Shown: positions 7,612 to 16,316, counted from the first letter of the stretch. The stretch: DNA of 64,000 bases from Oribacterium sp. C9 (GCF_002007235.1 NZ_MUHW01000001.1:62001-126000), one strand, 5' to 3'. Notes: a model not told the origin generated them from the sequence alone. A program made the numbers and translations.

Positions 7612-9775
7612 TTGTTTCTTCTACAGTCTTTTTTAATATAACACTTACCTTGTAAAGATCACCATCTATAGTTATAACCAGTTCACCGTTCATAAGCTTG
7701 GTAAGGCTCTTTGCAATGGAAAGACCTAGACCTGAACCCTCTGTGGTACGGCTTACATCACCACGGACAAATCTTTCAGTAAGTTCCTCAGGAGAAATGT
7801 TCAGAGGACTGGATGAAATGTTCTTGATGGTGCAGGAAGCTGTACCGGATTCCTCATCATCAGTTATATCAACATATACTCTTGAACCACGTAATGCATA
7901 TTTGCAGCAGTTGTTCAGAAGATTTTCTATTACTCTCCAAAGATGTCTGCCGTCGGCACTGATCATAACAGGATGATCCGGATAGTTGAGAATGATATCC
8001 AGTTTGGCTGAACTTGTTTTATCCTCAAATTCACCTAAAGCCTGTTCAACTATTTCGTTATAGTTGATCTCTGCAAACTCTATCTTCACATTTCCGGAGC
8101 TTGCCTTACTTGCCTCAACCAGATCTTCGGTAAGAGTTTTTAATCGGTTGGATTTCTGGTCAAGAACATTTATGTATTCCTGAACCCTCGGATTATCTAT
8201 TTCTTCACGCTTGAGAAGATCAACGTAACTTATGATCGAAGTTAATGGTGTCTTGAGATCATGTGAAACGTTAGTTATAAGATCAGCCTTGAGACGTTCT
8301 GATTTTACCTGTTCATCAACTGCTTCGCTGAGACCTGTAGCTATACGCCAGGTATAAAAATCTATGGCAAGAATGATGATAAAGATGGCTACAGCAGCGA
8401 GGAATGCCTTTAAGCTCTGATTATTTATGAAGTGTACAAATAGAAGCACTATCATAATAAATGCAAAGGTATTGGGCAATACAAAAAGGATATAGCTGAA
8501 AAGTCTGGAGCTGGTTTTTTCTGCACTTTTAACATAATAACCGAATATATCACATATCTTTTTCAAAAGTGAAGATGACCATAAACGATCTGCTTTATAT
8601 TTTCTGATAAGAGAAAAGGTCATGGGGAAGTATACCATGTATTTCATCAGCAGACTGAGACTGGATGTCCAAAAGTACCAGTTATCTATAGTGCCGATGA
8701 TTCTTTCCACAGACTCAAGTATCTCTGGAGACAACGTATCAGCTATGAATCCCCATAAGAAGATGATACATAATGAGATCTCGGTAGGACAATTATCTAT
8801 TTTATACAGATGAATTTTGGAATCGTTTTTATCACTACTGCGGCCGCTCCAAAGTACAAGAAGAATAAGAGTGAAGACAGTAGTGAGGCTGGAAAGAACC
8901 AGCATGGTGAGACCAACAACGCTTGTCACATGGTGCTCTGTATATTCATTGGACTGCCTTTGAAATGTATCCTCATTAGGGAAGGAAGTATCTATACCTA
9001 CAGAAAAACGATATTGAGAGGAACTTGATCTGAAAGGATTACGTGCCTGTATAAGAGGAATCAGATTCTGAGGAAGGCTCATGAAGTTCGTTGAAACCTC
9101 AAGGGAATTGGAATCGGCATAGGCAAAGCTTGGAAGATTGCGGATATCCTCTTCTGAACGTGCAGGATCGTTGGTGAATGTGATTTCATCTTTTTTTGAT
9201 GTGTAGGTTATATTGAAATAAAAATTGGTATTTTTATTATCGAATTCACTTTTTACAGCATAGTAACGGGCAAGATAAGTGAGTGCTTCTTCAGCGAGAG
9301 CGCCAAGGGACATCTGCCCGTCAGTAGGGCTTGTCTGCTTGTAATCCGGAAGATATGCCCTGTACTGCACTATGATCTGATGGTTCAATTCGTCCTCTGC
9401 TTTTGAAATGGTTCTTGCTCCATCATGTTGAAGCTGATTCCATGCATCAAAGTAATATCCCATGGATCTGGCGTATTGTATAAGGTAATCCAAAGAATAT
9501 GAAACATTTTGCCCCTGAACATCTGCCTGGGCGATAATGAGCCCTAGATTAAGATTTCCATCTTCCTCAAAGATGTCTGTCAGCTGTACATAATCAAAAA
9601 TATCCGTCATCATGTGATTCGTCTGCTCTTCAAAGGCTGAACTGTTCACATAATTCGGCTGACGCACATATTCAAGTGCAGCTCCGTCTGCAGCACCGAG
9701 AGTCAAAATGCCTACACTGCAGATGATCAGGAGGAATGAGATTATATTGATAAATGTAGTTATTATTTTTTTCAT
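7598..9775 (-). CDS. sensor histidine kinase, multi-pass membrane
   Basis: This 725-residue kinase pairs with the response regulator just upstream. The N-terminal transmembrane segment (about residues 7-28) is followed by a long extracellular region (to about 290). Four or five further membrane segments lie between about 293 and 480, an unusually elaborate sensor. The catalytic core has an H-box NVSHDLKTPLTS with H505, an N-box NLLNNCCKYA and a G-box EGSGLGLSIAK. The Shine-Dalgarno is weak; a 6-bp GC hairpin lies between the two genes. The stop overlaps dacA. The ligand is unknown, but linkage to a carboxypeptidase points to envelope sensing. Confidence 0.93.
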   Translation of the reverse strand: MKKIITTFINIISFLLIICSVGILTLGAADGAALEYVRQPNYVNSSAFEEQTNHMMTDIFDYVQLTDIFEEDGNLNLGLIIAQADVQGQNVSYSLDYLIQYARSMGYYFDAWNQLQHDGARTISKAEDELNHQIIVQYRAYLPDYKQTSPTDGQMSLGALAEEALTYLARYYAVKSEFDNKNTNFYFNITYTSKKDEITFTNDPARSEEDIRNLPSFAYADSNSLEVSTNFMSLPQNLIPLIQARNPFRSSSSQYRFSVGIDTSFPNEDTFQRQSNEYTEHHVTSVVGLTMLVLSSLTTVFTLILLVLWSGRSSDKNDSKIHLYKIDNCPTEISLCIIFLWGFIADTLSPEILESVERIIGTIDNWYFWTSSLSLLMKYMVYFPMTFSLIRKYKADRLWSSSLLKKICDIFGYYVKSAEKTSSRLFSYILFVLPNTFAFIMIVLLFVHFINNQSLKAFLAAVAIFIIILAIDFYTWRIATGLSEAVDEQVKSERLKADLITNVSHDLKTPLTSIISYVDLLKREEIDNPRVQEYINVLDQKSNRLKTLTEDLVEASKASSGNVKIEFAEINYNEIVEQALGEFEDKTSSAKLDIILNYPDHPVMISADGRHLWRVIENLLNNCCKYALRGSRVYVDITDDEESGTASCTIKNISSSPLNISPEELTERFVRGDVSRTTEGSGLGLSIAKSLTKLMNGELVITIDGDLYKVSVILKKTVEETNDTK

Positions 9776-9795
9776 AAGGTCTAAATAATGTAAAT

Positions 9796-9825
9796 GCCGG
9801 GAAAGAGAATTATCTCCAACCCGGC
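9796..9825 (-). other. symmetrical hairpin between regulator and kinase genes
   Basis: GCCGGG and CCCGGC form an outer stem, with GAGA/TCTC forming an inner stem around an ATTA loop. There is no T run on either side, so it is not a classical terminator. It sits in the 88-base gap and may set the expression ratio of regulator to kinase or mark an mRNA processing point. Confidence 0.5.
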
Positions 9826-9863
9826 GAAATGTTGTGTAAAGTGTTCAGAAATAATTGGAAATG

Positions 9864-10574
9864 TTATTTAGCTGCATCCTGTTTTTCGATTTTATATCCT
9901 ACGCCCCAGACTACCTTGAGGTATCTTGGCTCACGGGGATTTATCTCGATTTTTTCACGGATGTGACGAATATGAACAGCTACGGTGTTGTCGGCACCGA
10001 TGGCTTCTTCGTTCCAGATTGAAGTATAGATATCATCGATAGAGAAGACTTTTCCGGCATTTTTTACTAAAAGGAGAAGTATGTTGTACTCTATCGGTGT
10101 GAGCTTTACAGGATTGCCATCAACCGTTACTTCCTTGGTATCATCGTTCATGAGGAGACCACCGCAGGCATAGATATTGTCATTATTATCAGCTTCACCG
10201 ATATTACCTAGCTGGGTGTATCTGCGGAGCTGAGATTTTACACGGGCCACCAGCTCTAAAGGATTGTAGGGCTTGGTGAGATAGTCGTCTGCACCGACAT
10301 TAAGACCGAGGATCTTGTCATTATCCTCACCTTTAGCCGATAACATAATGATAGGAATAGAACTGGACTCTCTTATCTTAAGGACTGTATGGACACCATC
10401 AAGTCCAGGCATCATAACATCTATGATCAGAAGATCAACCTTGTGCTGATCCATGATCTCGAGAACATCATAACCATCATACGCTTTAAGGACGTTAAAT
10501 CCTTCGCCGGTCAGATAAATAGATATAGCTTCAACGATCTGCTTATCGTCATCACATACGATTATTGTCTGCAT
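9864..10574 (-). CDS. OmpR/PhoB-family response regulator
   Basis: This 236-residue regulator has a receiver domain (about residues 1-118) with acidic pocket CDDD at 7-10, phosphoacceptor D52 in LLIIDVMMPG and the conserved Lys in YLTKPYNP. The C-terminal winged-helix DNA-binding domain spans about 135-230 (LTPIEYNILLLLVKNAGKVFS...HIRHIREKIE...VWGVGYKIE). It is first in the operon with the histidine kinase and dacA. Its leader holds a perfect 6+6 dyad (10601-10615), a candidate autoregulatory site. The ribosome site is AGGAGG. Confidence 0.94.
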   Translation of the reverse strand: MQTIIVCDDDKQIVEAISIYLTGEGFNVLKAYDGYDVLEIMDQHKVDLLIIDVMMPGLDGVHTVLKIRESSSIPIIMLSAKGEDNDKILGLNVGADDYLTKPYNPLELVARVKSQLRRYTQLGNIGEADNNDNIYACGGLLMNDDTKEVTVDGNPVKLTPIEYNILLLLVKNAGKVFSIDDIYTSIWNEEAIGADNTVAVHIRHIREKIEINPREPRYLKVVWGVGYKIEKQDAAK

Positions 10575-10600
10575 AAAAAACCTCCTGTTGGCAGGTATAT

Positions 10601-10615
10601 AGTATCAAGGATACT
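10601..10615 (-). promoter_or_regulatory. dyad in the response-regulator leader
   Basis: AGTATC-AAG-GATACT is a perfect inverted repeat 27 bases upstream of the start codon and downstream of the proposed -10. It is a candidate operator. A second small hairpin, CCTG/CAGG (10584-10595), overlaps the edge of the Shine-Dalgarno sequence. Confidence 0.4.
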
Positions 10616-10628
10616 AATAAACTACATT

Positions 10629-10658
10629 ATTATACATTATTGATTTGTTCAATGCAAA
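10629..10658 (-). promoter_or_regulatory. promoter of the two-component/dacA operon
   Basis: On the minus strand TTTGCA (10658-10653), an 18-base spacer and TATAAT (10634-10629) precede the response regulator by about 55 bases. Confidence 0.55.
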
Positions 10659-10716
10659 GAGCGGGAAATATGAGTGAACAATAGAAGAAGATTTACAACC
10701 TAAAAGTAAAGTAATA

Positions 10717-10747
10717 AAAAGCTTCCGGTACCGTTCCGGAAGCTTTT
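10717..10747 (-). terminator. terminator of the SH3 protein gene
   Basis: AAAAGCTTCCGG pairs perfectly with CCGGAAGCTTTT around a short loop (12-bp stem). It lies 13 bases past the stop of the 10761-11873 gene, with a T run on the minus strand. It separates that gene from the two-component operon. Confidence 0.85.
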
Positions 10748-10760
10748 ATCAGCCATCAAG

Positions 10761-11873
10761 TTATGCGGCAGGAGACTCCTGAGCTACCTCCTGAACAAAC
10801 TGTTTGTTCAGATATGCATCACGACCGTTGTAGTCGATCATGATCCATTCATCATCAGGAGAACCCTTGTATGTAACCTGCACTCCTGCATCAAGTACCT
10901 CAAGTACCTCACAGTTTGTATTGGGTTCGGTACGAACCTTGACACCGGTGGTTGTCACCCATACAGATGAAACAGCAGGTGTCTCGGGAACAGCTGTGGT
11001 CTCTGGAATGGTTTCCATAGTAGCCTGTGTTGTCTCTACAGCTGTTTCTGTTGGAGCCTGAGTTGTCTCAATAGTTGGCTTTGATGAGCCGCCGTTAATG
11101 ATTTTAATAAGTATGATAAGCAGGATCACACATGAAATAGGGATGAGAAACTTCATGATGTTATAAAGATCCCATTCAACTCCCTTTTTACGTTTAAGTC
11201 TACGGTTTGGATTATGACCGGAGCGTCCGGATCTCTGGGCTGAAGAACGACGTCCGGAGGTTCTGGAAACACGTTCACTGTCCCTGAGCGGTCTGGTGGG
11301 GCGTCCATTACGTCGGTTTCCGCTACCTCTCATATCGGATGAGCCTGAAGATAAAGGAACATTTACTGCATTTAAATCAGAATAGCCTGCGGATACAGAG
11401 GGCTGATCAGGTACCTGTGGTTCTGAGTAGCGACCATCGTAAGGATTTCTGCTTACGGTATCAGTATCTGCTTGTCTGTTCTGGGCAGAATCGTATGAAG
11501 CAGCTGCCGGTCTTGACTGAAATGAATCAACATAAATATTTAGCTCATCACGAATAAGCGAAAAGGATTCGTTTGCTGCCTGAGATGTAGGTGTTTCTCC
11601 GGTCTCTGCCTGTTCCCCGTATATACGGATGGCATGATAATTGTCCCTGGATTGGGAAGAAATAAGTTGATTATCAAAGAGCTGATCTATATCATTTTCC
11701 AGATTGTTGGACACAAGTACAGCTCGATCAATCTGCATACGTACAAGCGCTTTAAGGATACGCTTGTCTATTATAAGTGCTTCTCCGTATTGTCCGTTTA
11801 ATATATTCTGTTGTGCCTGACTTAAATCATTACGAATCTTTCCCCAGATGTTAGCTTCTCTTGGCGTTGGCAT
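10761..11873 (-). CDS. membrane-anchored bacterial SH3 domain protein
   Basis: This 370-residue protein has three parts. Residues 1-125 are predicted helical and soluble. Residues 125-235 are a Ser/Arg/Asn/Pro-rich disordered stretch ending in basic RSGHNPNRRLKRKKG. One transmembrane helix follows (about 241-260, FLIPISCVILLIILIKII), then a Thr/Glu/Pro-rich spacer and a C-terminal bacterial SH3 domain (about 305-362, WVTTTGVKVRTEPNTNCEVLEVL...). Topology predicts the SH3 domain outside, where such domains bind cell-wall peptides. The start follows AAGGAGG. It has its own promoter and terminator, so it is monocistronic. The long cytosolic part is not recognised. Confidence 0.8.
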   Translation of the reverse strand: MPTPREANIWGKIRNDLSQAQQNILNGQYGEALIIDKRILKALVRMQIDRAVLVSNNLENDIDQLFDNQLISSQSRDNYHAIRIYGEQAETGETPTSQAANESFSLIRDELNIYVDSFQSRPAAASYDSAQNRQADTDTVSRNPYDGRYSEPQVPDQPSVSAGYSDLNAVNVPLSSGSSDMRGSGNRRNGRPTRPLRDSERVSRTSGRRSSAQRSGRSGHNPNRRLKRKKGVEWDLYNIMKFLIPISCVILLIILIKIINGGSSKPTIETTQAPTETAVETTQATMETIPETTAVPETPAVSSVWVTTTGVKVRTEPNTNCEVLEVLDAGVQVTYKGSPDDEWIMIDYNGRDAYLNKQFVQEVAQESPAA

Positions 11874-11995
11874 GAAAAAAACCTCCTTAACGGAAATAAT
11901 GATTCAGATAATAGAGAATCGAGACAGAAAAAAGAGACATTCTGCGAATCGGAAAACTCATCTTTTTATTAAATATTCCCGAATATTTTACTTTT

Positions 11996-12024
11996 ATTAT
12001 ACCCAATTTCAAAAATAGCTTCAA
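11996..12024 (-). promoter_or_regulatory. promoter of the SH3 protein gene
   Basis: Read on the minus strand: TTGAAG (12024-12019), a 17-base spacer, then TATAAT (12001-11996). The start codon is about 120 bases downstream. Confidence 0.65.
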
Positions 12025-12053
12025 GGGAACAACAAGGTAATTGCTTGATTTTT

Positions 12054-12113
12054 AGTACATCAAAGCCGATAGCTTATGTACTTGCCGAAAAAGGGTTTCT
12101 ATGTTAAACATAG
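12054..12113. other. two dyads upstream of trmB
   Basis: AGTACAT...ATGTACT (12054-12082, with an inner AAGC/GCTT pairing) and the perfect dyad CTATGT-TAA-ACATAG (12099-12113) lie in the spacer between the divergent SH3 and trmB genes. They are candidate operator or leader structures. No strong plus-strand promoter for trmB stands out. Confidence 0.4.
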
Positions 12114-12169
12114 TAGAAATAAATTTTACGGAGATGTGAAAGAGATAATTACAGAAAGGTTAATATAAT

Positions 12170-12823
12170 ATGAGATTGAGACATATTACAGGATCAGAGG
12201 ATTTTGTGGCAAATTCAGAGTATGTTACCCATGATCCGGAGAAGAACAAGGGTAAGTGGAGAGAATATTTCGGCAATGATAATCCCATAAGAATCGAAAT
12301 AGGAATGGGTAAGGGACAGTTTATAGAGGCTCTTGCAGCTAGAAATCCGGATATCAACTATATAGGTATAGAACGTTATGATACGGTCATACTTAAGGCT
12401 ATCAAGAAGAGAGAGCTTCTTGAACAGGAAGGAACAGATCTGTCTAATCTTACTTTTATTTCTATAGATGCAAGACTTCTTGCAGATGTTTTTGCACCTG
12501 GTGAGGTTGACAGAATTTATCTTAATTTTTCTGATCCATGGCCAAAGGACAGACAGGCAAATCGCCGTCTGACAAGTCCGGTTTTCATGAAGATATACAG
12601 AGAATTTCTTAAGTCTGACGGACAGCTTGAGTTTAAAACCGATAATATGGGACTGTTTGATTATTCTTTGGAATCTGTCCCTGAATCCGGATGGAAGCTT
12701 TCTCAGGTGACCAGAGACCTGCATAATGATCCTTCTATGAATGAAGGAAATATTATGACCGAGTATGAAGAGAAGTTTTCTGCAAAGGGAAATCCTATAT
12801 ATAAACTTATTGCAGTACAGTGA
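12170..12823 (+). CDS. trmB: tRNA (guanine-N7-)-methyltransferase
   Basis: This 217-residue SAM-dependent enzyme methylates G46 of tRNA. The SAM-binding loop is IRIEIGMGKGQFIEALA (about residues 41-57) and the family signature is NFSDPWPKDRQANRRL (about 121-136). The C-terminal motif TEYEEKFSAKGNPIYKL is typical of TrmB. The length is normal. GAAAGG precedes the ATG. A terminator follows, and tRNA-Lys lies just beyond it under its own promoter; the proximity is probably incidental. Confidence 0.96.
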   Translation: MRLRHITGSEDFVANSEYVTHDPEKNKGKWREYFGNDNPIRIEIGMGKGQFIEALAARNPDINYIGIERYDTVILKAIKKRELLEQEGTDLSNLTFISIDARLLADVFAPGEVDRIYLNFSDPWPKDRQANRRLTSPVFMKIYREFLKSDGQLEFKTDNMGLFDYSLESVPESGWKLSQVTRDLHNDPSMNEGNIMTEYEEKFSAKGNPIYKLIAVQ

Positions 12824-12842
12824 TATACGTAATAGAAATTAC

Positions 12843-12883
12843 AGGCTGAAATAGTGGAAATCAGCACTTTATTTCAGCCTTTT
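12843..12883 (+). terminator. terminator after trmB
   Basis: AGGCTGAAATA pairs perfectly with TATTTCAGCCT (11 bp), followed by TTT and an A-rich stretch. It begins 20 bases after the trmB stop. Confidence 0.8.
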
Positions 12884-12903
12884 GAAAAAAATTCAAAAAA
12901 TGA

Positions 12904-12932
12904 TTGACAAGTATCATTGTATTTTGTAATAT
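12904..12932 (+). promoter_or_regulatory. promoter of tRNA-Lys
   Basis: A consensus TTGACA, a 17-base spacer and TAATAT end 33 bases before the mature tRNA 5' end. Confidence 0.85.
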
Positions 12933-12965
12933 AAATGAGCGCTGTGAGGAACGGCGCAGAGATAT

Positions 12966-13038
12966 GCACCTTTAGCTCAGTTGGTAGAGCAGCGGACTCT
13001 TAATCCGTTTGTCCAGGGTTCAAGTCCCTGAAGGTGCA
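12966..13038 (+). tRNA. tRNA-Lys (anticodon CTT)
   Basis: A 73-base cloverleaf can be folded. Acceptor GCACCTT pairs with AAGGTGC and the discriminator base is A. The D-arm is GCTCAGTTGGTAGAGC. The anticodon arm is GCGGA-CTCTTAA-TCCGT, giving anticodon CTT (Lys, AAG codons). The T-arm is CAGGG-TTCAAGT-CCCTG. CCA is not encoded. It has its own promoter and terminator. Confidence 0.97.
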
Positions 13039-13073
13039 TTTTTTGTTGCCTTAAATCGAAAAGTTGTCCAGGA

Positions 13074-13108
13074 AAACCTAGGTTCTTTAGAGAATCAAGG
13101 TTTTTTTT
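13074..13108 (+). terminator. terminator of tRNA-Lys
   Basis: AACCT-a-GGTTCT and AGAATC-a-AGGTT form a two-part stem with a TTAG loop, followed by a T8 run. A plain T6 run also directly follows the tRNA at 13039. Confidence 0.7.
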
Positions 13109-13130
13109 ATTGTAAGAATAAAGTAACATG

Positions 13131-13156
13131 AAATTATAATCGTAATGTTATAATTT
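13131..13156 (+). promoter_or_regulatory. AT-rich dyad before the peptidoglycan hydrolase gene
   Basis: AAATTATAA and TTATAATTT form a perfect 9+9 inverted repeat with an 8-base centre. Two TATAAT-like -10 boxes lie inside it, so it may be a promoter with an overlapping operator. The leader to the gene is about 110 bases. Confidence 0.4.
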
Positions 13157-13266
13157 TATGACTAATGGAGTGGAATTGTGTGCTATCATATCGTGCACAG
13201 AGACATTACTTAAGAGGTCTCGATATAGATTGTGCTCCGAAGGAATGCGGAGGAATGGAGATATTT

Positions 13267-14877
13267 ATGTTCAATCGTAAATTATTGCGAGGAACTTCAC
13301 TGTTACTGACTGCAAGTATGCTTATCATGACTGGTTGTGAGCAGCAGATAAGTGCGACCGAAGGAACAGAAAGTGAATCGGAGATAGTTGTTACAACTGC
13401 TCCTGAGACGGAATCAGTTGAAATGGTAGCCGCATTGGGAATTAATTCCAATGTTTTGCCATCTATAGCAGGAGTAACAGTGGATGATTCGGCAGAGGAG
13501 CTGGCACCTGTTAATCTTACAGTCGGTGTTATAAACTCCGTAGTTAAGGATCTTCAGCAGAGACTTATGGATCTCGGATATATGGATCCCGATGAACCTA
13601 CAACATATTATGGAGAGGCCACATCTCTTGCCGTACAGTACTTTCAGAGACAGGCAGGTATGGCCATGGATGGAATCTGCGGCGTTGGAACATGGGACGC
13701 CATCATGTCGGAAAGTGCTCCACATTATGCACTGAAGCTTGGATTTCAAGGAAATGATGTAACCCATGCTCAGTATCGTTTATATAATCTGGGATATTTA
13801 TACAACGGCTCTGATATAAACGGAATATATGATGAAACTACAATGAACGCGGTCAAGAAGCTGCAGGAAACCAACGGACTTACTCCTGACGGAATATACG
13901 GTACAAGTACATATAATCTCTTGTATTCAGATGAAGTTAAGGCCAATGTTGTAGCCCTTGGAGAGCAGTCTGATCTGGTTAAGAAGTATCAGCAGATACT
14001 TATAAATCTCGGGTATCTCGACGGAGAAGCAGATGGTAATTTCGGATTGGGAACACAGAATGCCATAAAGGCTTTCCAGTCCAGAAACGATCAGGTAGTA
14101 GACGGATATCTGGGACCGGATACAAGAACAGCTTTGGATTCACCCAATGCGATTCCGTTCGCTATGCGTCTCGGAGAGCAGTCAGAGTCTGTTAAGGAAC
14201 TTCAGCAGTATCTGGTGAAGTATGGATACCTTTCATCAGATAAGGCAACAGGTTACTTTGGAGAGCTTACAAAGAGTGCAGTAGCTAATTTCCAGAGAAG
14301 AAACGGATTGACAGCAGACGGACTCGCTGGAGCCAAGACCATATCACTTCTTCACAGCGGAAATGCAAAGAAGAATACGACTACAAGCAGCTCTTCAAGT
14401 TCCTCAAGCTCAGGCAGCTCATCGGGTACAGCATCCGGTGCAGCAGGAACAGGCGGAACATCTGCAGTTACGATCCCTTCTACTTCAGCAGTAGGAGCAG
14501 GTGGAGCGACAGTATCAGGTTCAGCTGCGGCCCTTATATCTATTGCTGCATCAAAGATAGGATGTCCATATGTATGGGGGGCAAAGGGACCTAACAGTTT
14601 TGACTGTTCAGGTTTTGTTTACTGGTGTCTCAATCAGGCAGGAGTAGGTATTTCTTATATGACTTCATCAGGATGGAGAAATCCTGGAAGATTCAAGAGA
14701 GTATCCTATAACGAGCTTCAGGCAGGTGATATAATCGTAGTATCGGGTCACGTTGGAATCGTTGCAGGTGGCGGAACCATCATTGATGCGTCATCATCTA
14801 ATGGTCGTGTAGTTCACAGATCACTGGGATCATGGTGGGCAAATCACTTTATCGTTGGATGGAGAATTTTTAGTTAA
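13267..14877 (+). CDS. secreted peptidoglycan hydrolase: four PG-binding domains plus NlpC/P60
   Basis: This 536-residue exported cell-wall endopeptidase has an N-terminal signal ending LIMTGC, close to a lipobox, so it is probably a lipoprotein. Four PG_binding_1 repeats follow (about residues 85-375), each with an LG/YGYL helix and a YFG or GIYG...T turn. A Ser/Gly/Ala-rich linker (about 376-425) leads to an NlpC/P60 domain with catalytic C447 in FDCSGF and H495 in SGHVGIV. That domain cleaves gamma-D-Glu-diaminopimelate bonds in known members. I choose the ATG at 13267 because GGAG lies 7 bases upstream and the signal peptide begins there; upstream in-frame ATGs at 13165 and 13255 fit less well. 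A strong terminator follows. Confidence 0.92.
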   Translation: MFNRKLLRGTSLLLTASMLIMTGCEQQISATEGTESESEIVVTTAPETESVEMVAALGINSNVLPSIAGVTVDDSAEELAPVNLTVGVINSVVKDLQQRLMDLGYMDPDEPTTYYGEATSLAVQYFQRQAGMAMDGICGVGTWDAIMSESAPHYALKLGFQGNDVTHAQYRLYNLGYLYNGSDINGIYDETTMNAVKKLQETNGLTPDGIYGTSTYNLLYSDEVKANVVALGEQSDLVKKYQQILINLGYLDGEADGNFGLGTQNAIKAFQSRNDQVVDGYLGPDTRTALDSPNAIPFAMRLGEQSESVKELQQYLVKYGYLSSDKATGYFGELTKSAVANFQRRNGLTADGLAGAKTISLLHSGNAKKNTTTSSSSSSSSSGSSSGTASGAAGTGGTSAVTIPSTSAVGAGGATVSGSAAALISIAASKIGCPYVWGAKGPNSFDCSGFVYWCLNQAGVGISYMTSSGWRNPGRFKRVSYNELQAGDIIVVSGHVGIVAGGGTIIDASSSNGRVVHRSLGSWWANHFIVGWRIFS

Positions 14878-14890
14878 TATGTAAAAGAAA

Positions 14891-14928
14891 AGCGGTATCG
14901 TTCCGAAAGGAACGGTACCGCTTTTTTT
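14891..14928. terminator. bidirectional terminator
   Basis: AGCGGTATCGTTCC and GGAACGGTACCGCT form a 14-bp stem with a GAAA tetraloop, followed by T7. The left flank AAAAGAAA gives a T-rich tail on the minus strand too, so it may also serve the LysR gene ending at 15046. Confidence 0.9.
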
Positions 14929-15045
14929 CTAAGTTCAGTCGACGGAAACAGATAAGACGGAATTTCGGGATGAGATAAGGCAAACATGATGTCATATCCC
15001 GTTTGATTTAAAGAGAAAAAATTTGAAAAATAAATACAGCTGGAA

Positions 15046-15939
15046 TCAAATCCTTGTTTCTGTCACGAAGGTGTCAATGAGCCTTGCGGCTGCAGTGGAA
15101 AGATTTCTGGATCTGTCTATGACGAGACAAAAGGTTCTGTCCGGTATTGGTTCCAGCAGAGGAACCCTGTATACAAGACCACGTTCTATAGCATCAGCGG
15201 CCAGTGCCTCTGGATAGAAACCAACGCCCAGATCATTTTCAACCATAGGTAGTATCTGATCAGTTGATGATGCTTCAAGTTCAGGCTGAAAAGTCAGCTG
15301 ATGATTTAGAAAGTACTGTACATAAAGCTCACGTGTACCCGTATCGCGTCCTACGCTTATGATAGGATATCGGTTCAGCTCCTTTAGAGACATGGGACTT
15401 TTGGTAAGATGCTTATAACCGGGTCCAACTATGGGTATTTCCCTGAAATTAAACAGCGGATCCATGGTGAAAGGTTCACGGACTGTAAGGGGAGTGGTAA
15501 CAAGGGCAAAATCCGCAGAGCCGTTCTGGAGGGTCTTTATTGCTTTCGGAGTTGCGTGATTGGAAATACGAATGCTTATTTCAGGATATTTGCTTTTGAA
15601 ATCATGCAGAACAGGAAGCAGAACAAGTCTCAGGGCGTTTTCGGAAGCGGCTATGGTTACCTGACCGGATTCCAGATTCACATCTTTATCAAGCTCCTTT
15701 TCACCAAGTTCCAGCTGCTCAAAAGCGATAATTACGTGTTCATAAAGTCTCTGTCCGTTTTGAGTCAGTGTAATTCCCCGCTTTCCGCGATGCATAAGCT
15801 TACATCCGAGACTTTCCTCAAGATGGTTCATGGCTCTGCTGACATTCGGCTGATTGGATCCGAGCACCTTTGCTGCCTGAGTGAAGCTTTTGAAGGTTCC
15901 AACATAGTAGAAAATCCTGTAATAATCATAAGAAATCAT
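15046..15939 (-). CDS. LysR-family transcriptional regulator
   Basis: This 297-residue regulator has an N-terminal winged HTH (about residues 1-60: YDYYRIFYYVGTFKSFTQAAKVLGSNQPNVSRAMNHLEESLGCKLM) and a LysR substrate-binding domain (about 90-290). The ATG at 15939 is the natural start; the frame upstream is hydrophobic nonsense without family resemblance. AGGAG lies about 13 bases upstream, rather far. It is divergent from the ATP synthase operon, but the spacer is 462 bases and no shared operator is obvious. The target and inducer cannot be read from the sequence. Confidence 0.9.
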   Translation of the reverse strand: MISYDYYRIFYYVGTFKSFTQAAKVLGSNQPNVSRAMNHLEESLGCKLMHRGKRGITLTQNGQRLYEHVIIAFEQLELGEKELDKDVNLESGQVTIAASENALRLVLLPVLHDFKSKYPEISIRISNHATPKAIKTLQNGSADFALVTTPLTVREPFTMDPLFNFREIPIVGPGYKHLTKSPMSLKELNRYPIISVGRDTGTRELYVQYFLNHQLTFQPELEASSTDQILPMVENDLGVGFYPEALAADAIERGLVYRVPLLEPIPDRTFCLVIDRSRNLSTAAARLIDTFVTETRI

Positions 15940-16228
15940 AATGATAAATAGTCTCCTATAGATCGATAAAAACAAGAAGATTAAATTCTTTTGATAAAAA
16001 ATTAAATTTAATAGGGTAAAGAAGCGAAAAAAACAGCAGTAAAAAGACTTGTTAAAATTCTTAATATGAATGGGATAACAGGTTATATGTTGTCTTTTTC
16101 TGTCGCATATATAAGTGTATGGGGTGAAAATAATAAAAAAATTTGCAAAAAATCCGGGCTTTAAACTCCATCCTCGAGGACAAATTATCATCAAAAAACT
16201 CTAATTTTTTATCGAATTTATAAGACGA

Positions 16229-16257
16229 AATATAACAAATCTGACAATACATGTCAA
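16229..16257 (-). promoter_or_regulatory. minus-strand promoter, probably for the LysR gene
   Basis: TTGACA (16257-16252), a 17-base spacer and TATATT (16234-16229) on the minus strand. TGACA and TGTCA also form a small dyad around the -35. Confidence 0.6.
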
Positions 16258-16288
16258 ATTGATATGAGCAACATGTAAAAAATACGGC

Positions 16289-16316
16289 TTGAATATTAAA
16301 AAACCGGAAATATAAT
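16289..16316 (+). promoter_or_regulatory. promoter of the ATP synthase operon
   Basis: TTGAAT, a 16-base spacer and a consensus TATAAT, about 85 bases ahead of atpB. Confidence 0.7.

Noticed and set aside
9796-9825. Terminator between response regulator and kinase
   Set aside because: The stem is only 6 bp plus an inner 4 bp, with no T run on either strand, so it is kept as a hairpin of unknown role.
12215-12724. 169-codon antisense frame inside trmB
   Set aside because: TrmB motifs are complete on the plus strand. The antisense product looks like an ordinary coding shadow.
13141-13266. Possible riboswitch in the leader of the peptidoglycan hydrolase gene
   Set aside because: I checked for c-di-GMP, c-di-AMP and other common core motifs and saw none. 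Only an AT-rich dyad is present.
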